From an uncultured Alphaproteobacteria bacterium (lineage in GTDB: Bacteria > Pseudomonadota > Alphaproteobacteria > HIMB59 > GCA-002718135), in the NCBI GenBank assembly GCA_902605135.1, contig CACLBK010000005.1:1-51031 (forward strand): DNA of 51,031 bases, in the 5' to 3' direction. A model generated the notes under the pieces. The model saw only the letters and a program-made list of their open reading frames with translations. It ran no database searches and had not been told where the DNA came from. A program made the position numbers and the translations under genes. The stretch's first letter is position 1; every line of letters starts with the position of its first letter. This document shows positions 9,427 to 22,491 of this stretch, piece after piece.

Positions 9427-9645
9427 TTACTTAAAATCTTCTTTTGAGACTTTATTGTTTTCTTGCTTAATTTTTTTAATTTGGCTTTCAATACTTTTTA
9501 ACTTTTCCTCGCATGCTTTTTTTAAATTCATTCCCTCTTCATAAAGTTTTACAGATTCTTCTAAATCAACTTCACCATTTTCCAATTTCTCTACAATAGA
9601 CTCAAGTTTTTTTAAATTATTTTCAAAATTATTCTCTTTATTCAT
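9427..9645 (-). CDS. xseB: Exodeoxyribonuclease VII small subunit
   Basis: A 72-residue helical protein with the XseB pattern: FENNLKKLESIVEKLENGE, then DLEESVKLYEEGMNLKKAC and a lysine-rich helix. It pairs with XseA, not in this window, to degrade single-stranded DNA. It overlaps the end of the DUF6476 gene by 8 bp and is followed by tlyA in the same reading frame. Confidence 0.9.
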   Translation of the reverse strand: MNKENNFENNLKKLESIVEKLENGEVDLEESVKLYEEGMNLKKACEEKLKSIESQIKKIKQENNKVSKEDFK

Positions 9646-9931
9646 TAGCTATATCTATTTTAGTAATTCTTGATGTTTGTATATCATATATCAAAGCATA
9701 AACTTTATCATTATTTTTTATTGTAAATAAAATCCTATTATTTTCAATCAAATCTATATCTGTAATTTTATGCCCTTTTTCTAAATTTAAATTGTATTCA
9801 ATTAAATTTGTTTTTAAATTACTTTGTTTTTTGGTTGTTTTTATATACATTCCATAAACAAGAGCTAAAAAACAAAGAACGATTAATATACCTAAAAATA
9901 TTACAATAAACTTAAGAATCTTTTGAGACAT
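9638..9931 (-). CDS. DUF6476-like single-pass membrane protein
   Basis: A 97-residue protein with one N-terminal membrane segment (about residues 8-28) and a small domain ending in LIYDIQTSRITKIDIANE. Length, topology and place (divergent from an RluA/RluD gene that precedes rpoH) match the DUF6476 family of alphaproteobacteria as I recall it; sequence similarity alone is weak. Function unknown. Start is the ATG at 9931-9929, which shares two bases with the ATG of rluD on the other strand; a TTG at 9937 is an alternative. Confidence 0.65.
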   Translation of the reverse strand: MSQKILKFIVIFLGILIVLCFLALVYGMYIKTTKKQSNLKTNLIEYNLNLEKGHKITDIDLIENNRILFTIKNNDKVYALIYDIQTSRITKIDIANE

Positions 9932-10901
9932 GAACAAATTTTATAATATTAAATTAACTATAAATAAACAGTTAAGTTCACAACGATTAGATAAAGTGCT
10001 TGTTTCAAAACTAGATGGATATTCAAGAACACAAATAAAAACTTTAATATTAAATGGTAATGTAAGTCTTGATGAAAAGGAAATAAAAGATCCATCTTAC
10101 ATAACTAAAGAAAATGAAAATTATTCTATAAATATTATCCTAAAAAAAGAAATAAAACATTCAGCTGAAAATATTGACTTAAATATTATTTTTGAAGATG
10201 ATGATTTACTCGTTATAAACAAACCTCCAAATTTAGTAATGCATCCAGCTCCTGGAAATGAAAATGGTACTCTTGTAAATGCACTTATGCATTATACTAA
10301 TAATGAACTAAGTAATTTAGATGATAATTCTAGACCAGGAATAGTACATCGTTTAGATAAAGATACTAGCGGGATTCTTGTTGTTGCAAAAAATAACAAT
10401 GCTCATATTAATTTAGCCAAACAATTCAAGGAACATACCATATCACGAAATTATAAAGCAATTGTTTGGGGGTCACTTGGCAGTCAATCAATTGAAGGCT
10501 ACATAGAAAGAAATAGAAAGAATAGAAAAAAAATGAGTTTAAATAATAAAGGTTTTGGTAAATATTCTAAAACTGATATTAAGTTAGAAAAAACTTTTGG
10601 AATTGCTAGTATAGTTGACTGCCATTTACATACTGGAAGAACACATCAAATTAGACTTCATTTAACTTCTAAAAATTCTCCAATAATTGGTGATAAGGTT
10701 TATGGAAAAAGTAAAATTAATCAGTTTGGAAAAGATAAAAATACATTTAATAAATTTATGATTTTAAAAAATTTTAATAGACAAGCTTTGCATGCTTATC
10801 ATCTTGGATTTGATCATCCCACATCAAAGAAAAGAATGAATTTTGATATTGAAATTCCTGAAGATTTTAGGAATTTAATAGAATTATTGCTTAAATATTA
10901 A
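9930..10901 (+). CDS. rluD: RluD-type 23S rRNA pseudouridine synthase (RluA family)
   Basis: The N-terminal S4 domain (QRLDKVLVSKLDGYSRTQIK, about residues 17-60) is followed by the RluA catalytic domain with PGIVHRLDKDTSGILVVAKN, whose Asp is the nucleophile, and HTGRTHQIRLHL. At 323 residues it matches RluD/RluC. Which uridine it modifies cannot be read directly; RluD is the best guess from the S4 domain and the rpoH neighbour. Only one usable ATG exists near the N-terminus, and it overlaps the start codon of the divergent DUF6476 gene. Confidence 0.88.
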   Translation: MNKFYNIKLTINKQLSSQRLDKVLVSKLDGYSRTQIKTLILNGNVSLDEKEIKDPSYITKENENYSINIILKKEIKHSAENIDLNIIFEDDDLLVINKPPNLVMHPAPGNENGTLVNALMHYTNNELSNLDDNSRPGIVHRLDKDTSGILVVAKNNNAHINLAKQFKEHTISRNYKAIVWGSLGSQSIEGYIERNRKNRKKMSLNNKGFGKYSKTDIKLEKTFGIASIVDCHLHTGRTHQIRLHLTSKNSPIIGDKVYGKSKINQFGKDKNTFNKFMILKNFNRQALHAYHLGFDHPTSKKRMNFDIEIPEDFRNLIELLLKY

Positions 10902-10931
10902 TTTATTTTTAATTTATGTTATAGGCGTGTT

Positions 10932-14159
<3,228 letters not shown>

Positions 14160-14167
<8 letters not shown>

Positions 14168-15515
14168 GATAGGGCCTTACTAATCTTTTTATTTCTAAAG
14201 ACTTCTTTTTAACCTCAGTAATTTCTTGCCCTTCGACTAATATTCTTACTAATGGTTCAGTTCCAGATAACCTAACAAGAGATCTTATTTTCTTATTATT
14301 ATATAGTTTATCATTTTTTAACTTACCAAGAATTTTTAACAGTTTGGTATTCTTTGTTTTATATCTTAAGTTAATTTTTTCTTGAGGAAAATCATTGTAC
14401 AAATCAAAAAGTTTACTTACCTTATTTTTATTTGATATCAAAATTTCAGTTATTTTTAAAGCTGCCAAAATTCCATCGCCAGTATTAGAATGTTCCGACA
14501 ATATTATATGTCCTGATTGTTCACCGCCTATCATAGATTTGGATTTTTTCATTTGATTTATAACGTTTATATCACCAACAGGTGTTCGCTTAATCTTTAA
14601 TTTTAATTTATTTTTGAGATAATTTTCTAATCCCATATTAGACATGACCGTTATAATAACATCATATTGGTTGGGTTTTTTCTTAGGTTTTACATAACTT
14701 TTACATAACAATCCTATAATTTTATCACCATCAACTTCTTTACCTTCTTCATCTACAACTATTAATCTATCTCCATCACCATCAAATGCAAATCCAATAT
14801 TAGCCTTTTCTTTTATGACATTTTGTGAAAGTGATTTAACATCAACCGCACCACAATTTTTATTGATATTCAAACCATCGGGATTATTATTTATGGCTAT
14901 TACATTATGACCTAATTCCCAAAATAAATTTGGGGCTATATTGTATGTAGCTCCATTCGCACAATCCAAAACAATTTTTATTTTTTTCTTGAATGACGTT
15001 TTCTTTAAAGTACTCTTTAAAAATTCTGAGTACCTGCCTGAAGCATCTTCTAGTCTTTTTGCATTTCCAGATACAAATGTGTTGTTTGTTACTTTAGAAT
15101 ATTTTTTATTATTTAAAACTATATTTTCAACCTTTTGCTCTATTAATGAACTTAATTTTGTTCCGGTACTGTCAAAAAATTTAAGTCCGTTATATTCATA
15201 TGTATTATGAGAAGCTGTAATCATTACACCAATATCAGCTCTTAAAGTTTTAATCATCAATGGTACAGCAGGTGTTGGAAGTGGGCCAACTAAGATTACG
15301 TCCATGCCCATAGAAATAAATCCAGCTGTCACAAGTGGCTCGTATAAATAACCAGATAATCTTGTATCTTTACAAATTACAACTCTACTATTTTTAGAGC
15401 TCTTATTTTTTAAAAGAAATGCAACTGTCTTTGAAATTTTGAGACAAGTTTCAGCTGAAAGAGGTTCTTCGTTAACTAAGCACCGTATACCATCGGTACC
15501 AAATATTTTAGACAT
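14160..15515 (-). CDS. glmM: Phosphoglucosamine mutase
   Basis: Interconverts glucosamine-6- and 1-phosphate for UDP-GlcNAc, hence peptidoglycan and lipid A. The start KIFGTDGIRCLVNE is typical, the phosphoserine lies in GVMITASHNTYEYNGLKFF, the metal loop is GFAFDGDGDRLIVV, the sugar-specificity loop is SMIGGEQSGHIILS, and the phosphate-binding end is RLSGTEPLVRILVEG. At 451 residues it is full length. It follows ftsH (gap 44 bp), the usual ftsH-glmM order. Confidence 0.96.
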
Positions 15516-15559
15516 TTATGTCTTTTATTCAAAAATATAAATAAAGTGAAGTAATTAAA

Positions 15560-17467
15560 TTAGTTAGCAGGAGCAGGAGCAGAACCACCTGTTTTTGGAA
15601 CGGAAGGTGAAGTTTTTGGGGGTTTATTATTATCAATATCGTTTCCAAACTCATCTCTTGAAGGCTTTATACCATTTAGTAAGTCATTAATTTCAGCGCC
15701 TGTGAGTGTCTCATATTCAAGAAGACCTTTAGCTATTATGTGTAATTGATCAACATTATCTGTAATAATTTTTCTCGCCTTTGACTTGGCTTCTTCAACT
15801 AATCTCTTAACTTCTGCATCGATAATTTTTGCTGTATCATCTGAGACATTTTTAGATTGTGCCACAGAGTGACCTAAGAAGACTTCCTCTTGATTATTTG
15901 AGTATCTAATGAAACCTAGTTTTTTACTAAAACCAAATTCTGTTATCATTTTTCTTGCTAGATCTGTTGCCTGTTGGATGTCTCCAACAGCACCAGTAGC
16001 GACTTTATCCTCACCAAAAATAATTTCCTCTGATATTCTAGCTGCGACGATAGTAACTAATCTAGCCTCTAACTCATCTTTTCTTTGATGAATTTTATCT
16101 TTTTCTGGAAGAGACATAACGTATCCTAGAGCTCTTCCAGTGGGGATGATTGAGCTTTTGTAAATTGGTTCTGCTTCTTTACAGTGAATATTAGCAAGTG
16201 CATGACCTGCTTCATGATATGCTGTAATCTCTTTATCTTGTTGTGTCATTACCATTGATCTTCTTTCAGCTCCTAGCATTACTTTATCCTTGGCGTACTC
16301 AAAATCCTCAAGAGTTACCATTCTTTTATTTTTTCTCGCAGCCATTAAAGCAGCCTCATTTACTAAGTTTGCTAAATCAGCCCCTGAAAAACCAGGGGTA
16401 CCTCTAGCTATTATCCTTGAATCAAATTTAGGTGATACCTTTATCTTTTTTATATGAACTTTTAATATTTTATCTCTGCCTAATATATCTGGGTTTGAAA
16501 CAGTTACCTGTCTGTCAAATCTACCTGGCCTTAGTAAAGCAGGATCTAAAACATCAGGTCTGTTAGTTGCAGCAACAATAATTACACCTGCGTTAGCTTC
16601 AAAACCATCCATTTCGACGAGAAGCTGGTTAAGTGTCTGTTCTCTTTCATCATTACCACCTCCAAGACCGGCACCTCTATGACGACCAACTGCATCAATC
16701 TCATCAATAAAAATTATACAAGGTGCATTTTTCTTACCTTGCTCAAACATATCCCTAACTCTACTTGCTCCTACACCAACAAACATTTCGACAAAATCTG
16801 AACCAGATATAGAAAAGAATGGAACATTAGCTTCACCGGCAATTGCTCTTGCGAGCAGTGTTTTTCCTGTACCTGGAGGCCCTACTAGAAGCGCTCCTCT
16901 TGGTATCTTACCACCTAGTCTAGAAAATTTTGATGGGTCTTTTAAAAATTCAACAACTTCTTCCAGCTCTTGTTTAGCTTCATCTATACCGGCTACATCA
17001 TCAAATGTAACTTTGCCTACAGCCTCATTTAATAATTTAGCTTTAGACTTACCAAAACCCATGGCTTTTCCGCCACCGCCTTGCATTTGACGCATAAAGA
17101 ATATCCAAACACCAATTAGCAATAACATAGGAAACCATGATAATAGAACACTTAACAATGGATGCATTGAACGTTCAGAAGGCTCTGCAGTTATTTTAAC
17201 ACCATTTTCATTAAGTTTGTCAACTAAGTTAGGATAGTTTGGTGCATACGTATTAAATGATCTTCCATCATCTAAAAATCCTGTAACCATATTACCACTT
17301 ATATTGACTTCAGAAACGTTACCATTTTCAGTAGCAGCTATGAAATCAGAAAATGAGATCTTTGATGTATTTCTATTATTTGAACTTCCTTGAAATAGAT
17401 TAAACAATACAATTAAAAGGAGTCCAATTATTATCCATAGAACAACATTTTTACTTATGTTTTTCAT
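15560..17467 (-). CDS. ftsH: ATP-dependent zinc metalloprotease FtsH
   Basis: Membrane-bound hexameric protease for misfolded membrane proteins and short-lived regulators such as sigma-32 and LpxC. Two N-terminal membrane segments (about 8-27 and 107-127) flank the periplasmic domain. Then come Walker A GPPGTGKT (196-203), Walker [12 protein letters not shown], the second region of homology [19 protein letters not shown], and the zinc site HEAGH (418-422). The ATG at 17467 ([11 protein letters not shown]) is the family start; reading from 17503 would add twelve unsupported residues. The Pro/Ala-rich tail is disordered. Confidence 0.96.
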   Translation of the reverse strand: MKNISKNVVLWIIIGLLLIVLFNLFQGSSNNRNTSKISFSDFIAATENGNVSEVNISGNMVTGFLDDGRSFNTYAPNYPNLVDKLNENGVKITAEPSERSMHPLLSVLLSWFPMLLLIGVWIFFMRQMQGGGGKAMGFGKSKAKLLNEAVGKVTFDDVAGIDEAKQELEEVVEFLKDPSKFSRLGGKIPRGALLVGPPGTGKTLLARAIAGEANVPFFSISGSDFVEMFVGVGASRVRDMFEQGKKNAPCIIFIDEIDAVGRHRGAGLGGGNDEREQTLNQLLVEMDGFEANAGVIIVAATNRPDVLDPALLRPGRFDRQVTVSNPDILGRDKILKVHIKKIKVSPKFDSRIIARGTPGFSGADLANLVNEAALMAARKNKRMVTLEDFEYAKDKVMLGAERRSMVMTQQDKEITAYHEAGHALANIHCKEAEPIYKSSIIPTGRALGYVMSLPEKDKIHQRKDELEARLVTIVAARISEEIIFGEDKVATGAVGDIQQATDLARKMITEFGFSKKLGFIRYSNNQEEVFLGHSVAQSKNVSDDTAKIIDAEVKRLVEEAKSKARKIITDNVDQLHIIAKGLLEYETLTGAEINDLLNGIKPSRDEFGNDIDNNKPPKTSPSVPKTGGSAPAPAN

Positions 17468-17518
17468 TAATATATTACATAGGAATTTATTATAAAAACA
17501 CAATAGTTTTGTAGAAAA

Positions 17519-18490
17519 TTAAACAGATTTTCTTGAAAACGTAAGAAAATCATCATTTTTTTTAACAATCATGCCCTTAAGATTAAAATTATTAAAATTT
17601 AATTTCCTCATTTCACTTATTAAGATTCTAGTTTTTTTTGATCGGGGAGCGTTAGATTCATAAAATAAAAATTGATATATTCTTCGTATAATATTTTCAG
17701 AAATAATTTCATTTAAACTTTTAATATTATCAAGGCCGACTACAATTTTTTTACTATCAATCTGAACAATATTTTTGAAAAGTATCTCAAATATCATTTG
17801 AATAAAATATGGTGAATAAAAAAGTATATTATCAAAATCTTTATTTATTTCTTTAATTATTTTTTGATCAGAATTTTTAAGAAAATTTCTTATTGAAGGA
17901 CGAGTATAATCTAAATTATAATTTGATGGATCATTAATATATTCTATTTTATTATTCTTATTATAGTCTAATAATGTTTCTTTAGAAAAATTTAAAAGTG
18001 GTCTTATTATAAAAACTTTTTTGTAAAGTGACATTTCAGACATTGATTTTAAACCATAAAAGTCACTGCCAGCGATCTTTCTATTCAAAAAAGTTTCTAA
18101 ATTATCATCTTTGTGATGAGCAATAAATAAATGCAAAATATTATTTTTAATACAAAAATCTGTAAGTAAATTATAACGGTTATTTCTGGCCTCATTCATA
18201 CTTTTCTTACTCACATTATCTTTATGTACAGTTAGAATTTGTGAGTTAATATTGTTGTTATCCAAGTATGCAGAAATATATTTTGCCTCCTCTTTAGAAT
18301 TTTTTCTAATACGATGATCTACGATTAAAGCCATCAGGTTCCCTTTGTTGTATTTTATAAAAGAATTTACAAGGAATAATAATGACATACTATCTGGGCC
18401 GCCAGAAACTGCAACAGCGACGGAAGGTTTTTTTTCGAAAGTATATTTTTTTTCTATTTTTTTAATAAATTCTTTATTGGTAAGCTTCAT
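17519..18490 (-). CDS. tilS: tRNA(Ile)-lysidine synthase
   Basis: Modifies C34 of the CAU-anticodon tRNA-Ile to lysidine. The PP-loop AVAVSGGPDSMSLLFL is near residue 26, with LIVDHRIRKNSKEEA, LFIAHHKDDNLETFLNR, GLKSM and IRPLLNFSKETLLDY following. At 323 residues it lacks a large C-terminal domain, as in many alphaproteobacteria. Its ATG overlaps the cpoB stop (ATGA), and ftsH lies 51 bp downstream, the common tilS-ftsH pairing. Confidence 0.92.
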   Translation of the reverse strand: MKLTNKEFIKKIEKKYTFEKKPSVAVAVSGGPDSMSLLFLVNSFIKYNKGNLMALIVDHRIRKNSKEEAKYISAYLDNNNINSQILTVHKDNVSKKSMNEARNNRYNLLTDFCIKNNILHLFIAHHKDDNLETFLNRKIAGSDFYGLKSMSEMSLYKKVFIIRPLLNFSKETLLDYNKNNKIEYINDPSNYNLDYTRPSIRNFLKNSDQKIIKEINKDFDNILFYSPYFIQMIFEILFKNIVQIDSKKIVVGLDNIKSLNEIISENIIRRIYQFLFYESNAPRSKKTRILISEMRKLNFNNFNLKGMIVKKNDDFLTFSRKSV

Positions 18491-19404
18491 TCATTATTTT
18501 CCAAACAATTATACTCAACAATTTGTTTTTTGGTTTGAGGAATTATTTTATTTTTTGGAAAATCAATAATTAATTTTTCCATAGTTTTACAAGCCTCTGT
18601 AGTTTTTTCAACTTGGTATAATGACTGAGAAAGTTTGAAAAGTATTTCCGCAGCTTTAATACTATCTGGAAATTTTTGAAAACCTTCTGCAAATATCAGT
18701 GCTGCTTCTCTATAATTTTTTTCTAGAATATATAATTCTCCAAGCCAATAATGTGCTGAACCTGATAATTGATTATCAGGATTATCTGCAATAAACTTTT
18801 CAAATAAAGTTTTGGCATCCTGCCATTTTTTATCTCTAATATTATCAAATGCTACTTGGAATTGATCTTCAGGTGATAACAATTCTTCTTTTTCATTTGA
18901 ATTTACATTCTGATTTTTAGATACAACCTCTTCTGTTGTCTCATTTGTATTTTTTGAAAAGTTTAATGTTCCAAGTGTATTTTCAGTTTCACTATCTATT
19001 AAATTATTACTTTTAACATTAGAATTCTCTTGTGAGACCTCATCAGTATTTACTTCAACATTATTTAAAGGAACTGATTGAAAATTATTAATAACTAATT
19101 CTAAGTTTTCTAACTTATTTAAAATATCGTCTAATTGAAAATACAGTTCCTCTAAGTTAGAAGTTAAATTTTTTATATCGTTTTCAATATCATATATTCG
19201 TAGATCAATAGCAGAAAGATTCTTTACAAAATCATTATTTGTTCCACTTAATTGACTTGATGAATTTGAAAATACTTCTCTAGAAATATCAGAGACCTCT
19301 CTTTGTAATCTTTCTAATTGCTGGCTGATGGTAAGTTCACTTTCATTAGAATAAGCATAGCTTGAGAAAAAAAGAAGTAAAATGGTAACTATGTACTTAA
19401 ACAT
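18487..19404 (-). CDS. cpoB: Cell division coordinator CpoB / YbgF (Tol-Pal-associated TPR protein)
   Basis: Periplasmic protein that links Tol-Pal constriction to peptidoglycan synthesis. A signal peptide (residues 1-18, ending SYAYS) is followed by a trimerising coiled coil (about 25-105), an Asn/Ser/Glu-rich linker, and TPR repeats starting at LSPEDQFQVAFDNIRDKKW with ASGSAHYWLGE-like SGSAHYWLGELYILEKNY. The ATG at 19404 is preferred over an upstream TTG at 19410. It is separated from pal by a strong hairpin. Confidence 0.9.
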   Translation of the reverse strand: MFKYIVTILLLFFSSYAYSNESELTISQQLERLQREVSDISREVFSNSSSQLSGTNNDFVKNLSAIDLRIYDIENDIKNLTSNLEELYFQLDDILNKLENLELVINNFQSVPLNNVEVNTDEVSQENSNVKSNNLIDSETENTLGTLNFSKNTNETTEEVVSKNQNVNSNEKEELLSPEDQFQVAFDNIRDKKWQDAKTLFEKFIADNPDNQLSGSAHYWLGELYILEKNYREAALIFAEGFQKFPDSIKAAEILFKLSQSLYQVEKTTEACKTMEKLIIDFPKNKIIPQTKKQIVEYNCLENNE

Positions 19405-19438
19405 TAGCAATTTTTAAATTCTAATTAAGATAAGAATA

Positions 19439-19462
19439 TGGCGCTATATTTCTATAGCGCCA
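19439..19462 (-). terminator. Perfect 10-bp hairpin with GAAA loop between pal and cpoB
   Basis: On the transcribed (minus) strand the stem is TGGCGCTATA / TATAGCGCCA with a GAAA (GNRA) tetraloop, starting 19 nt after the pal stop. It is followed by TATTCTTATCTTAATT, which is U-rich but not a clean U-tract. It could be a partial terminator that lowers cpoB expression below pal, or a 3'-end stabiliser for the tol-pal message. It is the strongest hairpin I found between genes. Confidence 0.6.
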
Positions 19463-19481
19463 AAGTATTAAGGACAGTAAA

Positions 19482-20003
19482 TTAATTAACTATAGTTACT
19501 GATCGTCTATTTTGAGCCCATGCTCCATCGTTTGATCCGACAACAGCTGGTCTTTCCTTACCATAACTAATAGTTGAAACTCTATCAGGATTTATTCCTA
19601 ATCCAATAAGGTAATTTTTAACAGCTTGCGCTCTTTTTTCACCAAGAGCCAAGTTGTACTCCCTAGTTCCTCTTTCATCGCAATGTCCTTCAATTGTTAC
19701 AGAAACATCGCTATTCTGCTTAAGCCATGCAACTTGATCTTGAAGTAATTCCAGAGCGTCTGAGTCTAAGTCTGAACTGTCATATCCAAAAAATACTCTA
19801 TCACCAACATTAACAATTAAATCTTCCTGTGATCCAGAAACTATTCCACTTCCTGCTGTTTCAGTAATAGTTCCTTCTGAAGAAACATCACTTCCTGAAC
19901 TACTTGATCCTGAGCCTGATGAGTCAGCTGAGTCTTTTGGTGTTGTTGCACAAGCGGCAACAAATAAAACCATAAATGCAGAGATAAAAAACTTGTAAAA
20001 CAT
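19482..20003 (-). CDS. pal: Peptidoglycan-associated lipoprotein Pal
   Basis: Outer-membrane lipoprotein of the Tol-Pal system. A lipoprotein signal ends in FVAAC (Cys18), then a Ser/Gly-rich linker (about 25-60), then an OmpA-like peptidoglycan-binding domain with VTIEGHCDERGTREYNLALG and RVSTISYGKERPAV. At 173 residues it is the usual size. A good ribosome-binding site (aagggag) lies at 20013-20019. It follows tolB after 101 bp, one of the largest gaps in the window, which may hold its own promoter. Confidence 0.95.
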   Translation of the reverse strand: MFYKFFISAFMVLFVAACATTPKDSADSSGSGSSSSGSDVSSEGTITETAGSGIVSGSQEDLIVNVGDRVFFGYDSSDLDSDALELLQDQVAWLKQNSDVSVTIEGHCDERGTREYNLALGEKRAQAVKNYLIGLGINPDRVSTISYGKERPAVVGSNDGAWAQNRRSVTIVN

Positions 20004-20104
20004 AAATAATTGCTCCCTTAATACTTTGAATAAATATACTTAATTATTCTGAATTCCTTAACATTTTTTTCAGGATTTCCTATATTTTTTTGTATTATAT
20101 TAAA
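20004..20104 (-). promoter_or_regulatory. tolB-pal intergenic region, possible pal promoter
   Basis: This 101-bp gap lies inside an otherwise tightly packed operon and ends in the aagggag ribosome-binding site of pal. An independent promoter for the abundant lipoprotein would fit, but I cannot pick convincing -35 and -10 boxes in such AT-rich DNA. No terminator-like hairpin is visible. Confidence 0.3.
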
Positions 20105-21421
20105 TTAATGCATCAATGGAGACCAAGCTGGATCAGATCCTCCTAAAGGGGTTATTACTTTTCTTTCATTAAAACCGGTTAAATCAATAGAATATAGACT
20201 TGATTCACCACCTGAACCATCTTCAGCGGTTCTCTCTTCTTTGAAATACATCAAAAATCTACCATTTGGGGCCCATGTTGGCCCCTCAACATGAAATGAT
20301 CTTGCAATCATTCTTTCATTTGAACCATCAATCTCCATAACACCTATATAAAATTGCCCTCCCTCTTGTTTAGTGAATGCAATCATATCACCTCTTGGAG
20401 ACCAGACTGGTGTGTAATAACTTCCTGCCTCCCTGCTGATTCTTTTAATATTTTTTCCATTATTATTACTTACATACAAATGCCTTCTTCCACTTCTATC
20501 TGAATTAAAAACTATTTTTTTGCCATCAGGTGAAAAACTTGCAGAAACATCAATTGAAGAATTATTAGTAACTCTTTTTGAAATTCTTGTTTTTAGATCA
20601 AGAATATAAATTTCTGAATTACCAATTTCTGGGTCTGTATAAGACATGACGATTTGATTACCATCAGGTGAAAAACGTGGAGCAAATGTCATTCCTGGAA
20701 ATTCTCCAACAATTTCTTGCTTCCCAGTTTCAATATCAAAAATGTAAACTCGTGGATTATTTCTATTTACGTAAGACATGTAAGTAATTTTTTGAGAATT
20801 TGGAGAAAACCTTGGAGTTAAAACTAGATATGATCCGTCTGTTAAAAAACGATGGTTTGATTGATCTTGATCCATGATTGCTAATCTTTTTTGTTTATTT
20901 TCTTTTGGACCTGTCTCAGCAATATAAACTATTCTTGTATCAAAGTATCCACCTTCGCCAGTTATATTTTTAAAAATGGAATCTGAAATAATATGAGCGA
21001 CTCTTCTCCAATTTTTTTCATTAGTCTCATATTTTTTCCCCACTATTTGCTTTTGTTGAAATACATCAAACAATCTAAATTCTACAGATATTTTTCCATT
21101 GTTTTTTGAAATTTTTCCTGAAACTAAATGTTGAGCCTTTATTAATTTCCAATCTTCAAATCTTGGCTTGTTTGCCAATGATTTATTATCTTGAATAAAT
21201 GATCTTTGATCAATAGGAAAAAAAAGGCCAGACCTCTCTAAGTTATCAGAAATTACAGATGAAATATTCTTACCTACTTTATTTAATTGTGAATTTTTTG
21301 AGTATAGATCTGTCACAGCAATTGGAGTTGGCTTCACACTACCTTGCGTTAGAGTAACTTCTAATGAATGGACTTTAAAACTAGAGAATAAAAAAAAGGT
21401 TATTAAAAAAACTTTTTTCAT
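20105..21421 (-). CDS. tolB: Tol-Pal system protein TolB
   Basis: Periplasmic partner of Pal and TolA. Signal peptide (residues 1-20, ending VHS), a D1 domain, then a six-bladed beta-propeller with repeated blades such as TPRFSPNSQKITYMS, APRFSPDGNQIVMSY, SASFSPDGKKIVFNSDRSG and TPVWSPRGDMIAFTK. At 438 residues it is full length. The ATG at 21421 overlaps the tolA TGA (TGATG); a TTG one codon upstream is less likely. Confidence 0.95.
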   Translation of the reverse strand: MKKVFLITFFLFSSFKVHSLEVTLTQGSVKPTPIAVTDLYSKNSQLNKVGKNISSVISDNLERSGLFFPIDQRSFIQDNKSLANKPRFEDWKLIKAQHLVSGKISKNNGKISVEFRLFDVFQQKQIVGKKYETNEKNWRRVAHIISDSIFKNITGEGGYFDTRIVYIAETGPKENKQKRLAIMDQDQSNHRFLTDGSYLVLTPRFSPNSQKITYMSYVNRNNPRVYIFDIETGKQEIVGEFPGMTFAPRFSPDGNQIVMSYTDPEIGNSEIYILDLKTRISKRVTNNSSIDVSASFSPDGKKIVFNSDRSGRRHLYVSNNNGKNIKRISREAGSYYTPVWSPRGDMIAFTKQEGGQFYIGVMEIDGSNERMIARSFHVEGPTWAPNGRFLMYFKEERTAEDGSGGESSLYSIDLTGFNERKVITPLGGSDPAWSPLMH

Positions 21422-22491
21422 CAATATCCTTTCATAATACTATAATCAAAAGTAATTGTCAGATTTTTCCATAGATTATATTTATCTTTTGGAAGTTTTA
21501 ACGGTGTACATTCTGGGTTTAAGAGAGTTCTCATTGCGCTATCTGTGATCGGTCCATAGAATGGGTTAGTTTTAGCTATATTTGTGTCAACAATGCGGAT
21601 ACTATTTGGTGAAACCTTCATATTTTGTAATACTTTTGCTGAAATTGTTACTTTATCTCCTCTTTCTATAACTGCACCTGCTGGAGCATTCCAACAAGAA
21701 GATAATTGCTGTCTCAACATGTCTATTTCAGATATTGATAGTATAATATTATCATCAGTATCATCTGTATTTTTATTATCAACCTCTTCAACCTCTTCTT
21801 TAACTTGATTTTGAACTGTATTGGTTTTTTCATTTCTTAAATCTTTAAGCATTGATGCTATACTAAAATCTTTTTCGGGTTTTGGCATTGGTTTAGATAC
21901 GGCCTTATCATTTTCCAACTTTGGTTTATCCTTTATGTTTGTTTCAACATCTAAATCTGATTTAACATTTTCATTATTTATAATTTTTGGCTTTGGCTTG
22001 AGTTTTGGTTTAATCATATCAGTTTTAATTGTGTCTACTTTTTTCTTAAATTCTAAAATTTCCTTTTCTTTGATGACTACTTTTCTTGTTTCCTTAACTT
22101 CCAAATTTGGAGTTTGTTTCATTTCCAAAACTGGTTGATTTGGATTAGTTTTTTCTTCAATTTCAGTTTTATTTATTTCAATATTTTTTTTTACCTCTAA
22201 TTTATCCGATGAATTAAATTTTTTTTGCTTAGTAATTGTTTCCTTATTTTTATTTTCTGGTTTTTCAATATCAGATTTTTTCAGATTTGTTTTTTCATCA
22301 ACATTAAGTATTTCAATAGGTATTACATTAGGAACGTAGATTTCTTTTGGAGAAAAAAAATTTGGCAAGCCGACCATAAATAAAAGAATTATTAAATGTA
22401 TTAGTGTTGAAAAAATAATTCCAGATGTTTTAGGATTTAATTTTTCAAAAAAATTTATAATTTTTAAACTATTATAGCTTATATGTTCCAT
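21421..22491 (-). CDS. tolA: Cell envelope integrity protein TolA
   Basis: Inner-membrane anchored protein spanning the periplasm. One membrane segment (about residues 26-44) is followed by a long Lys/Glu/Pro-rich extended region with repeats such as KPKLKPKPK, and a C-terminal domain from about residue 255 (DMLRQQLSSCWNAP) ending in LTITFDYSIMKGY. Position between tolR and tolB confirms the assignment, since the middle region is low in sequence signal. At 356 residues it is within range. Confidence 0.92.
   Translation of the reverse strand: MEHISYNSLKIINFFEKLNPKTSGIIFSTLIHLIILLFMVGLPNFFSPKEIYVPNVIPIEILNVDEKTNLKKSDIEKPENKNKETITKQKKFNSSDKLEVKKNIEINKTEIEEKTNPNQPVLEMKQTPNLEVKETRKVVIKEKEILEFKKKVDTIKTDMIKPKLKPKPKIINNENVKSDLDVETNIKDKPKLENDKAVSKPMPKPEKDFSIASMLKDLRNEKTNTVQNQVKEEVEEVDNKNTDDTDDNIILSISEIDMLRQQLSSCWNAPAGAVIERGDKVTISAKVLQNMKVSPNSIRIVDTNIAKTNPFYGPITDSAMRTLLNPECTPLKLPKDKYNLWKNLTITFDYSIMKGY

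Noticed and set aside
21584-22138. Plus-strand open frames across tolA
   Set aside because: Ser/Phe/Leu-rich translations are the antisense shadow of the Lys/Glu/Pro-rich TolA linker.
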